Source: Chitinimonas prasina (GTDB lineage Bacteria; Pseudomonadota; Gammaproteobacteria; Burkholderiales; Chitinimonadaceae). From it: DNA of 64,000 nucleotides. The stretch spans positions 573,280-637,279 of the forward strand of contig NZ_BSOG01000002.1 of NCBI RefSeq assembly GCF_030160395.1, in the 5' to 3' direction. The notes under the pieces are model-generated. The model ran no database searches and was not told the origin of the DNA. It saw only the letters and a program-made list of their open reading frames with translations. Position 1 is the first letter of the stretch; every line of letters starts with the position of its first letter. Positions 17,972 through 28,615 of the stretch are shown here, one piece after another. Made by a program: the position numbers and the translations under genes.

Positions 17972-18580
17972 TCACCCTCCCGTCACCGACATGGTCTTGG
18001 TGGGCGTGGGGGGAGCTGGAGGCTGTGGGGGTGGCGGCAGCATCGATTCGTCATAGAGGCGGACATCTGACTGGTTCACCATATAGACATCGGTCTCCCG
18101 GAACAGGAAGCGGTTACCGTCACTGATGGCCGTCGTCACCACGATCTGCAGGCCGCTGCTCATACGCACGGACTGCACTTCCGCATCCAGCCAGACTTCC
18201 CCCTTCTCCTTGCGCTGTGCCACGCTCAAGCCCATCTGGGTCAGATCGCTCTGCAGGAACTGCCGCAGGGCGCGGGCAAACGGCGTAGGCAGCGCAGGTT
18301 CATTTACATAGACAGTTCGGCTGCCTAGCTCCTTTATCTGTGAAGCACGCTGCGACATGCGCAAGGCAGCCTCACGGGCTAGCTCTCCCCAGTCTGCAGG
18401 TGCACGCAGCAGTTTGACATTGGCAACCGGATCCACCGGCTTGGCCGTCTTGCCCGGCTGGGCGACTTCTTCGGAGCCAAAGGTTGGCGCACGTGTAGGC
18501 ATGGATTCGCGCAGACGCTGCATCAATGAGCAGCCAGCCAGCAGCAGGACCAGACTCAACAGCAAAGGGCGGCGTAACAC
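17972..18580 (-). CDS. Lipoprotein of unknown function, partner of FlgO-like protein
   Basis: I choose the GTG at 18580: an AGGAG lies upstream with about seven bases' spacing, and the protein then opens with a clean lipoprotein signal (MLRRPLLLSLVLLLAGC). A longer reading to 18637 would overlap the patatin gene and spoil the signal peptide. The 202-residue product has a domain with YVNEPALPTPFARALRQFL, GLSVAQRKEKGEVWLDAEVQSVRM and GNRFLFRETDVYMVNQSD, and a Pro-rich tail. The pattern of a small globular domain made of short exported strands recalls FlgP/LpoB-like lipoproteins, but I cannot assign a family. Its stop lies within the FlgO-like gene's ribosome-binding region. Confidence 0.7.
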   Translation of the reverse strand: MLRRPLLLSLVLLLAGCSLMQRLRESMPTRAPTFGSEEVAQPGKTAKPVDPVANVKLLRAPADWGELAREAALRMSQRASQIKELGSRTVYVNEPALPTPFARALRQFLQSDLTQMGLSVAQRKEKGEVWLDAEVQSVRMSSGLQIVVTTAISDGNRFLFRETDVYMVNQSDVRLYDESMLPPPPQPPAPPTPTKTMSVTGG

Positions 18581-18602
18581 GGCAACTCTCCTCGGCACGG
18601 CA

Positions 18603-19778
18603 TCAATCCTCTGTGGGCGGCAACGCCGCTGGATCATAGCCGAGAAAGCGGATGATGTCGCCGCGCCGCCGCATGGCGTCGGTGTAGCCCAGCTCGATCA
18701 GATCACGGGCGTAACGACGATGGAACAGCAGATAGGATGCCAATACCGATCCCTGCCGCTTGAGCGCCCCTAACCCACCCAGGACAAAGCGCATGGTCCA
18801 GGGAAACCGCGCTGTATGGCGTGATGCAATGGTTTCCAGCGGCTTGGAGGGTGAAATGATCAGCATCTCCACCTCTCTCAGTTGTACGTCACGACGGCCC
18901 TTCACCTCCTCCGGCACAAAGCTGAGCGTACGGTTGACCCGGGCGATACGCTCCAGGTCCACCTCCATGCCATCGATAAAGATGCTATTCATCAAGTGCC
19001 CGGCCACTTGCGCCAGCGTAGGGTAATCCGGTGCGTACAGCCGCTCCAACGGTTCTTCCCGGGCAGGCGATACGCCGATCACCAATATCTTTTCTGCTCC
19101 CAGGTGCAGCGCAGGGCTGATCGGTGCCACCTGGCGTACCGATCCGTCGCCAAACCACTCCCGATTGATCTGCACGGCGGGAAAAACAAAGGGGATCGCA
19201 GCCGATGCCAGCAGATGGCGCAGTTCGATGCGGGCACGCGTTCCCACCCTTTGCACCCGATTCCAACCTTTGATGTCTTCAGCTGCCTGGAAAAAAGACA
19301 CAGACTGGCCCGAGTTGTAGCCCGATGCCGTGATACTGAGCGCCCGTAGATGGCCGCCATCAATGGCGGACTGGATACCGTTGAAGTCAATCAGCTTGTC
19401 CAGCAGATCATTCAGCGGTGCGTTATCCAGGAACGATCTGGGATTGAACTTGCCAAAACCACCGGTGAACAGCGGTCCAACCCAGTGGAAGAAGTTACCT
19501 ATCATGGTCCGCAGATCGGTGCGGTAGACATGCTCCACGCTGAGATTCTTCCAGACGAACTCCAGCTTGCAGACCGCCTTGCGAAAATTATGGCTACCTG
19601 ATGCAAGGGACGCTGCATTGATGCCGCCAGCCGAGGTGCCGGAGATGATCTGGAAAGGATTGGGCGCATTGTGCGGCAGCATCTTGGCGACGGCGCGCAA
19701 TACCCCGACCTGGTAGGCGGCACGGGCACCGCCGCCGGACATGATGAGTCCAATCAATGGAGAGCGGGTATCAGACAT
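18603..19778 (-). CDS. Patatin-like phospholipase
   Basis: This 391-residue protein has the patatin Ser-Asp dyad: glycine-rich oxyanion loop MSGGGARAAYQVG (13-25), nucleophile GTSAG (Ser49), and the catalytic Asp in WFGDGSVRQ. After about residue 300 comes a basic C-terminal extension. No signal peptide is present, so the enzyme is probably cytoplasmic or peripheral to the membrane, as in the RssA-like group; it would hydrolyse phospholipid or lysophospholipid. AGGAG sits just before ATG 19778. The two lipoprotein genes follow 22 bases later on the same strand. It is divergent from guaB. Confidence 0.85.
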   Translation of the reverse strand: MSDTRSPLIGLIMSGGGARAAYQVGVLRAVAKMLPHNAPNPFQIISGTSAGGINAASLASGSHNFRKAVCKLEFVWKNLSVEHVYRTDLRTMIGNFFHWVGPLFTGGFGKFNPRSFLDNAPLNDLLDKLIDFNGIQSAIDGGHLRALSITASGYNSGQSVSFFQAAEDIKGWNRVQRVGTRARIELRHLLASAAIPFVFPAVQINREWFGDGSVRQVAPISPALHLGAEKILVIGVSPAREEPLERLYAPDYPTLAQVAGHLMNSIFIDGMEVDLERIARVNRTLSFVPEEVKGRRDVQLREVEMLIISPSKPLETIASRHTARFPWTMRFVLGGLGALKRQGSVLASYLLFHRRYARDLIELGYTDAMRRRGDIIRFLGYDPAALPPTED

Positions 19779-19942
19779 GGTCTCCTCGTTCTTATAGGCG
19801 CGGGTCTAACCCGGCTATTTGAAGCATAGAGCAAGACAACCGCATCGGTATGCGTTGCCGCAACAAAGCGTAAACAAACCGTTGCAGCAAAGCTGCATAT
19901 ACCAAACACCCTCTCGCTATCGGAAGTTTGATTGAACTAGGG

Positions 19943-21438
<1,496 letters not shown>

Positions 21439-21455
21439 TCGTTCGATCAGCCAGC

Positions 21456-21484
21456 AAAGCCCCCGCAGCGTCGGGGGCTTTTTG
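21456..21484 (+). terminator. Terminator after guaB
   Basis: AAAGCCCCCG pairs with CGGGGGCTTT around a short loop and runs into TTTTT. It lies 18 bases after the guaB stop. Confidence 0.9.
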
Positions 21485-21563
21485 TTGCTTACTGCCCTGC
21501 CGCCAGCGCCACTGCGGGCTACAGTAGATGAAATCATGTCCTGTAGGCCCTAGAATCCCCTGC

Positions 21564-23543
21564 ATGACCCAACTGACACCACAAGCCCTGCTTGCCATTG
21601 CCCACCAACGCCGTCAGGCCGGCGATCTACTGGCTGCCGAGAACTTCAGCAATATGGTGTTGGAAAAGCATCCTGATTGCCGCGAAGCCTGGCTGTTCAA
21701 GGCACAATTGGCAGAACTGGGGGGCAAAGCTGAAGAGTTGGCTGCTGCGCTGGCAAAGGTGGAACGGCATAGCCTAGGGGCCTCTGCCGCCTACCTGACG
21801 GATATGGGCAACCTCTACCGTAGCCAGCGTCAGCACGCCGAGGCTGGCAAGGCCTATCGGCGTGCTGTTGAAACACAACCCGACTATGCCCAGGGCTGGA
21901 ACAACCTGGGCGTCAATGCCCATGAGCGCGGTGACGATGCAACGGCCGAGGCAGCCTATCTGCAGGCCATGGCACTGGCACCCGACCTGGCCCTGGCACA
22001 TAACAATTACGCCGCATTGCGCCACTTGGCGGGTGATCTGAATGCGGCCAGCCAACACTATAGGCTGGCCATAGAGCTGGACCCTGGCTACGCCGTCGCC
22101 TGGAAAAACTACGGCAGCATTCTGCAGGAGCAAGGGCGCTATGCCGAAGCGATGCGTGCCTACGACCAGGCTGCGCGGCACCGCCTGCATTACGCCGATG
22201 CCATCTCGGGCAGCCTGTATATGCGGCTGAACCTGCTGGAATGGGATGGATTGTCACAGCAATTGGGCAGCCTGAGTAGCGCCTTGCAGCACGACAAGAC
22301 CGCACGCATCTCGCCGTTCGTGCATATGGCAGTGGATAGCAACCCGGCCATGCAGCAGCAGATATCCCAGCGATGGGCCGGCCACTATACGCCGCAGCCC
22401 TTGCCTGGCCGGGCTGTCACACCGGGCAAACGCATCAGGCTGGGCTATGTGGGAGCCGATTTCTTTGCCCATGCCACCAGTTGGCTCACTGCCGGCCTGT
22501 TTGCCGGACACGACCGTACACGCTTCGAGGTCTGGGGCTACGACTATGGCCTGGATGACAACTCCGACGTGCGTGGCCAGATCAGCAACAGCTTTGACCA
22601 TTTCGCCCAGGTACACGCGCTGGATGCCGAACAGCTGGCGCAGCGCCTGCGAGACGATGAGATTGATATCCTGATCGACCTGAAAGGCTGGACCCGCAAC
22701 AGTCGCAGCCAGGTCATGGCTTGGCGACCCGCACCGGTGCAGGTGCACTACCTGGCCTACCCCGGTACGCTGGGCGCGAATTGGTGCGACTACCTTATCG
22801 CCGACAAACAGGTGATCCCACCCGGCGCCGAGCAGTACTACAACGAGGCGGTGGTCCGGCTACCCCACTGCTATCAGATCAATGCAAGGCTAGCCAACGC
22901 CAGCCCCACCCCTAGCCGGCAATCGGTAGGCCTGCCTGAAGCCGGCTTTGTTTTCTGCTGCTTCAACCAGCACTACAAACTCTTGCCGGCGATGTTCGAC
23001 TTGTGGATGCAGTTGCTACAGCAAGTACCCGGCAGCGTGTTATGGCTATTGGCCACCTCGCCCCACAATTGCGAAAGACTGCGACAAGAAGCCCACAAGC
23101 GCGGCGTTGCCACTGACCGATTGGTGTTTGCGCCGCCCCTTGCCCAAGGCGAACACCTGGCACGCCTGGCTTTGGCAGACCTAGCCTTGGATACCCTGCC
23201 CTGCAATGCTCACACTACGGCCAGCGATGCCCTGTGGGCAGGGGTGCCCTTGCTGACCTGCGTGGCTGACAGCTTTGCCAGCCGGGTTGCTGCCAGTTGC
23301 CTGCATGCCATTGGCCTACCTGAACTAGTCACTACCTCCTTGCCCACCTACCAGGCGCTGGCCCGCCAACTCGCGACCGAGCCGGCACAATTGGCAGCAT
23401 TGCGAGCCAGACTGGCGGACAACCGGTCAAACTGGCCCCTGTTCGACAGCCAGGCCAGCATTGCAGCGCTGGAGCGCGCTTATGAGGCCATGTGGGCACG
23501 CCAACTGGCTGGCTTGCCGCCAGCCGGGTTCGATTTACCTTAG
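21564..23543 (+). CDS. TPR protein with O-GlcNAc-transferase-like (GT41) domain
   Basis: This 659-residue protein has about six tetratricopeptide repeats in its first 230 residues (for example YAQGWNNLGVNAHERGDDATAEAAYLQAMALAP). A GT41 glycosyltransferase domain resembling O-GlcNAc transferase follows: KRIRLGYVGADFFAHATSWLTAGLF, IDILIDLKGWTRNSRSQVMAWRPAPVQVHYLAYPGTLG, FVFCCFNQHYKLLPAMFDLW and LPCNAHTTASDALWAGVPLLT. It would transfer a sugar from a nucleotide sugar to protein or glycan. No acceptor is evident nearby. I use ATG 21564; an in-frame ATG at 21528 adds 12 residues and neither start has a clear ribosome site. No signal peptide is seen. Confidence 0.82.
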   Translation: MTQLTPQALLAIAHQRRQAGDLLAAENFSNMVLEKHPDCREAWLFKAQLAELGGKAEELAAALAKVERHSLGASAAYLTDMGNLYRSQRQHAEAGKAYRRAVETQPDYAQGWNNLGVNAHERGDDATAEAAYLQAMALAPDLALAHNNYAALRHLAGDLNAASQHYRLAIELDPGYAVAWKNYGSILQEQGRYAEAMRAYDQAARHRLHYADAISGSLYMRLNLLEWDGLSQQLGSLSSALQHDKTARISPFVHMAVDSNPAMQQQISQRWAGHYTPQPLPGRAVTPGKRIRLGYVGADFFAHATSWLTAGLFAGHDRTRFEVWGYDYGLDDNSDVRGQISNSFDHFAQVHALDAEQLAQRLRDDEIDILIDLKGWTRNSRSQVMAWRPAPVQVHYLAYPGTLGANWCDYLIADKQVIPPGAEQYYNEAVVRLPHCYQINARLANASPTPSRQSVGLPEAGFVFCCFNQHYKLLPAMFDLWMQLLQQVPGSVLWLLATSPHNCERLRQEAHKRGVATDRLVFAPPLAQGEHLARLALADLALDTLPCNAHTTASDALWAGVPLLTCVADSFASRVAASCLHAIGLPELVTTSLPTYQALARQLATEPAQLAALRARLADNRSNWPLFDSQASIAALERAYEAMWARQLAGLPPAGFDLP

Positions 23544-23566
23544 CGCCAGTACCGGACCAGCCGCGC

Positions 23567-23905
23567 CTAGCGCCTGCGCCGATCCTGGCTAAAGCGCGGT
23601 CTGTCGTAGAACTCGGGTGGCCGTCGGCGCACCCAGGCGAGAAAGCTGGCTATCGTCGCATGCGCCTGGAGCCTTTCCACAGTATGGAAATGCTCGGCAA
23701 GCTCGCGCTCGGTAAACACCGCGTGCAGTGTCTGATGGCAAATCTTGTGCAGGCGCACAGTCTCCCTGCCACCCAGGCTGCGCGGTATCAGATGATGCTC
23801 GTCTACCGTCGTGCCTTCCGGCAGCAAGCGGCCACACAGGGCGCAGTGGGTGGCAGGCACCCCCCTAGCCTGCAAGGTCTGACATTGTCTCGGGTGCTTT
23901 GCCAT
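23567..23905 (-). CDS. HNH-family nuclease-like protein
   Basis: This 112-residue protein has the layout of a small HNH zinc-finger nuclease: HCALCG (C21, C24), the core DEHHLIPRSLGG (H37, H38), and LHKICHQTLHAVF supplying further Cys/His ligands. A basic C-terminal tail (FSQDRRRR) could bind nucleic acid. The canonical Asn of HNH is not obvious, so activity is uncertain. The protein is found as a solitary gene in many proteobacteria. It is convergent with the GT41 gene, with 23 bases between stops. The start is ATG 23905; no strong ribosome site. Confidence 0.72.
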   Translation of the reverse strand: MAKHPRQCQTLQARGVPATHCALCGRLLPEGTTVDEHHLIPRSLGGRETVRLHKICHQTLHAVFTERELAEHFHTVERLQAHATIASFLAWVRRRPPEFYDRPRFSQDRRRR

Positions 23906-23988
23906 TGCCAAGCCCGCCAGTCTTTGCCACTGCGGCGTGTTGTGCTGGGTGCATGAGCCCCCCGCCTGCCTGCGGCTGACACCTAGGC

Positions 23989-24456
23989 CTAGCTACCCTG
24001 CTTGCCAGCCTGCTCCACCACATTGCGGAAAAAGCCATACACACCCTCGTCGTTCATGCTGCGCGCACTGGCCAGTTCGCCCGCGCGGGTGGCATACAGC
24101 ACGCGCTGATCCGGTGCCAGCACAACCACGGCAGGTATCCCCTTCTTGATCGGGTTGCCATAAACCGTATCGATATCCAGATTCTTGTCGAAACGACCCA
24201 CATCAACCTTGACCACCTTGAATTCCTTGGCGATCAGGGCCGCATTCTTTTCGGTCTTCAAGGCCGTATCCAAAGCGACACAATCCTTGCACCAGTTGGC
24301 GCCGAACACCAGCAGCACAGGCTTCTGCGCCTTGCGTGCCTCGATCAGCGCCTGCTTCACGTCGGCACGGGCATCTGCGGTTTCGTTATAAGGTTGCTCT
24401 CCCGCGTATACGTTCAGACTGAATAAAAGACCAAGGAGCAGACTGAGTTTCTTCAT
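23989..24456 (-). CDS. Exported thioredoxin-fold protein
   Basis: This 155-residue protein has a signal peptide (MKKLSLLLGLLFSLNVYA) and a thioredoxin fold with a WCKDC active site (C56, C59) preceded by PVLLVFGAN. It also has the cis-Pro segment KKGIPAVVVL. The CxxC and export suggest a periplasmic disulfide reductase or isomerase; the sequence resembles small thioredoxin-like proteins rather than DsbA or TlpA proper. I take ATG 24456 because longer readings would put unrelated sequence before the signal peptide. It is divergent from the GGDEF-EAL gene. Confidence 0.8.
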   Translation of the reverse strand: MKKLSLLLGLLFSLNVYAGEQPYNETADARADVKQALIEARKAQKPVLLVFGANWCKDCVALDTALKTEKNAALIAKEFKVVKVDVGRFDKNLDIDTVYGNPIKKGIPAVVVLAPDQRVLYATRAGELASARSMNDEGVYGFFRNVVEQAGKQGS

Positions 24457-24707
24457 GACGTAACCAGGCAAAAATGGAAGACCGAAACAGATTACCGCGT
24501 CAGCGATTGTCCTGCTACCCAACCTGCACCGTACGTTGGTCGCCCCGTACTGGCAGGTGACTCGCCTATCTCATATAACCAAGAAACGGGGCGTAAGTAC
24601 AAGGAAACTGCCATGCGGTTGCTGGCTATCACAGTGTTGTACAAGGCAACCATGTTGGCGTACACGCAAAGCCTGTGTGCTGATGTCATTCGCCACATTC
24701 AGCGGCT
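24457..24707. other. Divergent intergenic region
   Basis: This 251-base gap lies between the thioredoxin-fold gene and the GGDEF-EAL gene. It must hold both promoters, but I see no clear sigma-70 pair, no RNA gene and no convincing palindrome. Confidence 0.4.
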
Positions 24708-26879
24708 ATGACAACCCTACCGTCAGCGCCGCTCGACCAGGACGCCATCATTCCCGAGCACTTGGCCAACCCACTAACAACCGAGCATGGTGCGGATCGC
24801 CCGCCTGGCGAGGGCGGAAGCCAGCATCTTTATGAAGCATTACGGCTAGCCTCTGAGGCGCAGCACCAGTTGGAACTGGCATTATGGGCCAGTGGGGAAT
24901 CCATTTGGGAATGGGAGGCTGCGTCTGACACCGTTACCATCCGGACCTTCATCGTCGCGAACCATCCACCCGACATCGTCGTTCTCAATAGCCAGGATTG
25001 CTTTGCCCGCGTGGAAGCAGACGACCTGGAACAGGCGCGCCTCGCCTGGAACATGCATGTGCTCGGCAATGCAGATGCCGTCGATATTTCCGTCAGGGCC
25101 AGCATGGAGGGGAATATCCGCTGGCTACGCATACGCGGGCAAGCCGTGTCGCGCAGCGATGAGGGACGGGCGTTGCGGATGGTTGGTACGGTCAAGGATA
25201 TTACGCGCTACCGCGAGGCCGAAGAGTCGCTGCGCTTGATGGCCTCGGCCTTTGCCAGCTCGCGCGATGCCATGCTGGTGCTGACCGAGCAATGGCAGAT
25301 CATCGAGACCAATAGTGCCTTTACTGACCTGATCAAGCTGAAGCTCCATCAGTTGGCGGGCGAATCACTGAGTCGCTTTGTTGACCTGCCCGATAACATG
25401 CTCAGACGGCTGCAGCGCTTGGGACACGCCCAGGCAGAAAGCTTGCTGCAACTGACACATGAACAACAGCTGCCGGTGGAGATCAGCATCAGCAGCTTTG
25501 CCTCAAGTAACGGCAGCGCGCCCTACCTGATTGCCACCTTGCGTGACATACGTGAGCGCAAGCAGGCAGTCAAAGCGCTGGAGCGCATGGCCAGACAGGA
25601 TGCGCTGACCCAGCTACCCAATCGCAATGCCTTTCAGGAGGAACTGGAACAGCGCCTGCCTCACGCCAGCGAGTACAACCCCCTCGCCGTATTGTTCATA
25701 GACCTGGATGGATTCAAGCGCATCAACGACTCGCTGGGACATGAGGCGGGTGATGAGCTGCTGCAAATTGTGGCTGGCCGGCTGCTCACCATGCTGTCAC
25801 CCGCCGACACGCTGGCGCGCTGGGGTGGTGATGAGTTTGTCGCCATGCTGGGTGATACGGCATCCATGCGGCAATTGGAAGAACTGACCGCACGCCTGCT
25901 TGAGGCCATGCGCATGCCGATATCTGTCAGAGGGCACCAGGTGAGTGTGAGCGCCAGCATAGGCATAGCCTTGGCACCGCAGGATGGCTACGACTCGGGC
26001 ACGCTAATGCGCCATGCTGATTCGGCCATGTATGCCGCCAAGCAAAGCGGGCGGGACCGGGTAGACCGCTATCGGCCCGAGCTGGATAGCGATGCCCTGA
26101 GCCGTATCAAACTCACCAGCCTGTTGCGGCAGGCTGCCGAGCGCAGCCAGCTTACCTTTGTAGCCCAGCCCAAGGTGAAAGCCGATGGCCGCGTAGTGGG
26201 TTGCGAATTGCTGGTGCGCTGGACAACCAAGGAGTTCGGTGCCGTTTCACCTGTCAGCTTCATTCCCATTGCCGAGGAAACTGGCATCATTCTCACCATA
26301 GGCCACCAGGCCATACGGGAAGCCGCCCTGCTGGCCAGGCAGTTGCAGCAGACTGGCCAGCAGATCTCGGTCGCCATCAATCTCTCACCCCTGCAGATAC
26401 GGGATCCGCAACTGGAGCAAGTGCTGCTGTCGGCCTGCCGGGAAGCAGATATCTCGCCGATGTGCATACAGATAGAGCTGACAGAATCTGCCTTTCTCGA
26501 CAGCAAGCAGGTAACCGGCCTGTTGCTGCATACCCTCAAGGCGCATGGCTTTGTGCTGGCGCTGGACGACTTTGGCACAGGCTACTCCTCGCTCAGCTAC
26601 TTGCGCGACCTGCCTTTCGATGTGATCAAGATAGACCGGGCCTTCCTGCACGACATCGATCGTGACGAGCGCTCGGCCAAGCTATTGGCTGGCATCGTGG
26701 ATCTGTGCCGCGCATTGGATATGGAGACCGTGGCCGAGGGACTTGAGAGTCGTAGCCAGCTGGCAGTATTGAGCCAGCTGGGCATAGGTGAGTACCAGGG
26801 TTTTTACTTCCATAAGCCCATGGCGCAGAGCGATTTCATTGCTCTGGTAAAGGATGCCAGCCCGCAGCATCCGGCCTAG
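24708..26879 (+). CDS. PAS-GGDEF-EAL cyclic-di-GMP signalling protein
   Basis: This 723-residue soluble protein begins with two PAS-type sensory domains (about 50-160 with LRMVGTVKDITRYREAEES, and 165-285 ending in IATLRDIRERKQAV). The cyclase domain follows, with an intact GGDEF at 373-377 (LARWGGDEFVAML). Upstream of it the usual RxxD inhibition site reads SPAD, so product inhibition is probably absent. The phosphodiesterase domain has ELLVRW with catalytic Glu500 (EAL is ELL here) and DDFGTGYSSLSYLRDLPFDVIKID, which looks active. It could both make and break cyclic-di-GMP. Its stop is 4 bases from the stop of the convergent HD-GYP-like gene. Confidence 0.9.
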   Translation: MTTLPSAPLDQDAIIPEHLANPLTTEHGADRPPGEGGSQHLYEALRLASEAQHQLELALWASGESIWEWEAASDTVTIRTFIVANHPPDIVVLNSQDCFARVEADDLEQARLAWNMHVLGNADAVDISVRASMEGNIRWLRIRGQAVSRSDEGRALRMVGTVKDITRYREAEESLRLMASAFASSRDAMLVLTEQWQIIETNSAFTDLIKLKLHQLAGESLSRFVDLPDNMLRRLQRLGHAQAESLLQLTHEQQLPVEISISSFASSNGSAPYLIATLRDIRERKQAVKALERMARQDALTQLPNRNAFQEELEQRLPHASEYNPLAVLFIDLDGFKRINDSLGHEAGDELLQIVAGRLLTMLSPADTLARWGGDEFVAMLGDTASMRQLEELTARLLEAMRMPISVRGHQVSVSASIGIALAPQDGYDSGTLMRHADSAMYAAKQSGRDRVDRYRPELDSDALSRIKLTSLLRQAAERSQLTFVAQPKVKADGRVVGCELLVRWTTKEFGAVSPVSFIPIAEETGIILTIGHQAIREAALLARQLQQTGQQISVAINLSPLQIRDPQLEQVLLSACREADISPMCIQIELTESAFLDSKQVTGLLLHTLKAHGFVLALDDFGTGYSSLSYLRDLPFDVIKIDRAFLHDIDRDERSAKLLAGIVDLCRALDMETVAEGLESRSQLAVLSQLGIGEYQGFYFHKPMAQSDFIALVKDASPQHPA

Positions 26880-26883
26880 TGCA

Positions 26884-28119
26884 TCAGGCCGCCAGCCCAG
26901 GACAGCCTTGTTCCACGGCCGCATTGGCGCTCAATGCCGCGGCTACGCGCACGGCGTGCTTGGCGCGACTATGGGCTTCCGGCCCATGGGCCGCCGCCGT
27001 GGCGCCCCAGATCGCCTCCATATTGATATAGGCCGAGAACGACTTGGGGTCGATGGCGGCAGCAATGGCATAGGCATCCTGGCTGGTATCTCGGCGCAGT
27101 ATCAGGCTGGTGGGTGTGCCCTGGGGGCTGATGAAGGTCGCCACCGCCGGTTGCTGCGCATTGCTGCCCTGCTGCAAAACTACACCGACTTCACCACTGA
27201 CCAGGCGTACCAGCATACCCGGAGGGTATATGCCCAGGGTCTTGATAAAGACGGCAGCAACGGTGGGATCGAATGCCTTGCCGCGCTCCAGCAAGATACC
27301 CCGCAGCGCCACATTGGAGGCGACTGCAGGGCGATAAGCACAGGGCACAATGCGGGCACAGAAGACATCTGCGAGGCACAGTAGCTGGGCCTCGACGATG
27401 CAACGTGATCTGCCTGGATAACCAGAACCATCAAAATGCTCATGGTGCTGTTCGACGGCAGTCAACCAGACCGGGTCCGTCACGCCGGCACGCAGCAGCA
27501 GTTCTCGTGCTTCCAGCGGGTGCCTGTCTAGCCGGGCGCGCTGGGTGGGCGTCAGCGGTTCTGCCTGCTGTTTGAGTTCATCCTGGTAGTCCGCCATGGC
27601 CAGATTCATGGTCAGCGCAGCCGCTACCACCGAACCTTCCCTGTCCTTGGTCATTTTCATGGCGCGGGCAACCAGGCGCACTACCGTCGCCACATTGATC
27701 ATGTGGCGGGTCGCATAGCGTCCCTCCTGGCGCAACAGCACCATGGCCATGGCCACGTTCTGATCATGGCTGCAGGCGGCATCGATATGCTGAGTGATCT
27801 CTTCAATCCCCCGAAGGAACACGCCTTGCCGTATCACCTGCTCGACATTGCCCACCAGGTAATCCAGCTTCTTGCGCGCCACAGCCAGAGTTGCCGTCAC
27901 CGAGGGTGGCTTGATCGGTTCGGCCGGTACTTCGGCCCGCGTACGGGCTAGTGCTTCCGCATCGGCATAAAGCCCAACCCGCACCAGCCTGTCCAGCTGA
28001 CCATCACTGCTGATGACGTGGCCCTTGCTTAGCAGCAAGCGCCCATTGCTATCGCAAACATCCCATTTCAAGGCCTGTCCGATCTGTATATCGGAGGGCC
28101 GAACTCGCGCATTCCCCAC
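26884..28119 (-). CDS. HD-GYP-like protein with substituted HD dyad (paralogue)
   Basis: This 411-residue paralogue of the 9207-10340 gene aligns from end to end: RVRPSDIQIGQALKWDV at the N-terminus, TMNLAMADYQDEL where HDxGK is expected (MN at 171-172), and HHEHFDGSGYP at 225-235. Both proteins therefore lack the same metal-binding dyad. The C-terminus is longer than in the paralogue. I place the start at GTG 28119, since AAAGGA lies six bases upstream and the paralogue's N-terminus matches there; the open frame runs on to 28239 but adds nothing conserved. It faces a GGDEF-EAL gene, so a cyclic-di-GMP link is plausible. Confidence 0.8.
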   Translation of the reverse strand: MGNARVRPSDIQIGQALKWDVCDSNGRLLLSKGHVISSDGQLDRLVRVGLYADAEALARTRAEVPAEPIKPPSVTATLAVARKKLDYLVGNVEQVIRQGVFLRGIEEITQHIDAACSHDQNVAMAMVLLRQEGRYATRHMINVATVVRLVARAMKMTKDREGSVVAAALTMNLAMADYQDELKQQAEPLTPTQRARLDRHPLEARELLLRAGVTDPVWLTAVEQHHEHFDGSGYPGRSRCIVEAQLLCLADVFCARIVPCAYRPAVASNVALRGILLERGKAFDPTVAAVFIKTLGIYPPGMLVRLVSGEVGVVLQQGSNAQQPAVATFISPQGTPTSLILRRDTSQDAYAIAAAIDPKSFSAYINMEAIWGATAAAHGPEAHSRAKHAVRVAAALSANAAVEQGCPGLAA

Positions 28120-28615
28120 GCCGTATCCTTTGCAAGCGGCTTGTTCTGCATTGCGCTGAATTCCTCCTTGCCGGAACCCTCCAACAGCCTCAACCTCCAG
28201 GCCAAGCAAGACGCGGATGACAAATATCGGCGCCCACACTCAGGGCGTATAAGGCGATATTTTCACGGGCAGCGCTGCGTGATCGGGAAAGCAAGGTTAT
28301 CGGGAGCGCCACCGTCGCATCACGACAGGATGGATATCCAGTACCCCAGGGGCGTATGCGTCCTCCAGTCATCCGCCGACACTAGCAAAGCCCATCTATG
28401 CGGGTTTTCCCTAGCAAAGGCGGCAAGCTACAGAAATATCTTATTTGCTGATATGGAAAGACTGCCTAATTTTATGGCAGCCGACGAACGGCAGATATGG
28501 CCAACACCACTTAATCAAAATGGTATGGCATAAACAAACCAATCCAACACCAGCAAGCAGGAAAATAGCATGCAAGCACCACAAATCTCACTTTGATTCA
28601 GACACTTGCCCAACT
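28120..28615. other. Long intergenic region (about 500 bases)
   Basis: The region between the HD-GYP-like gene and the metallophosphoesterase gene is noticeably more AT-rich than its surroundings, particularly 28380-28610. Short open frames in it have no recognisable signal or family. I see no RNA gene or strong hairpin. It presumably contains the promoter of the HD-GYP-like gene. Confidence 0.5.

Noticed and set aside
28141-28533. A 130-codon frame in the gap before the HD-GYP-like gene
   Set aside because: No ribosome site, no family, unusual composition for this genome, and overlap with the likely promoter of the leftward gene.
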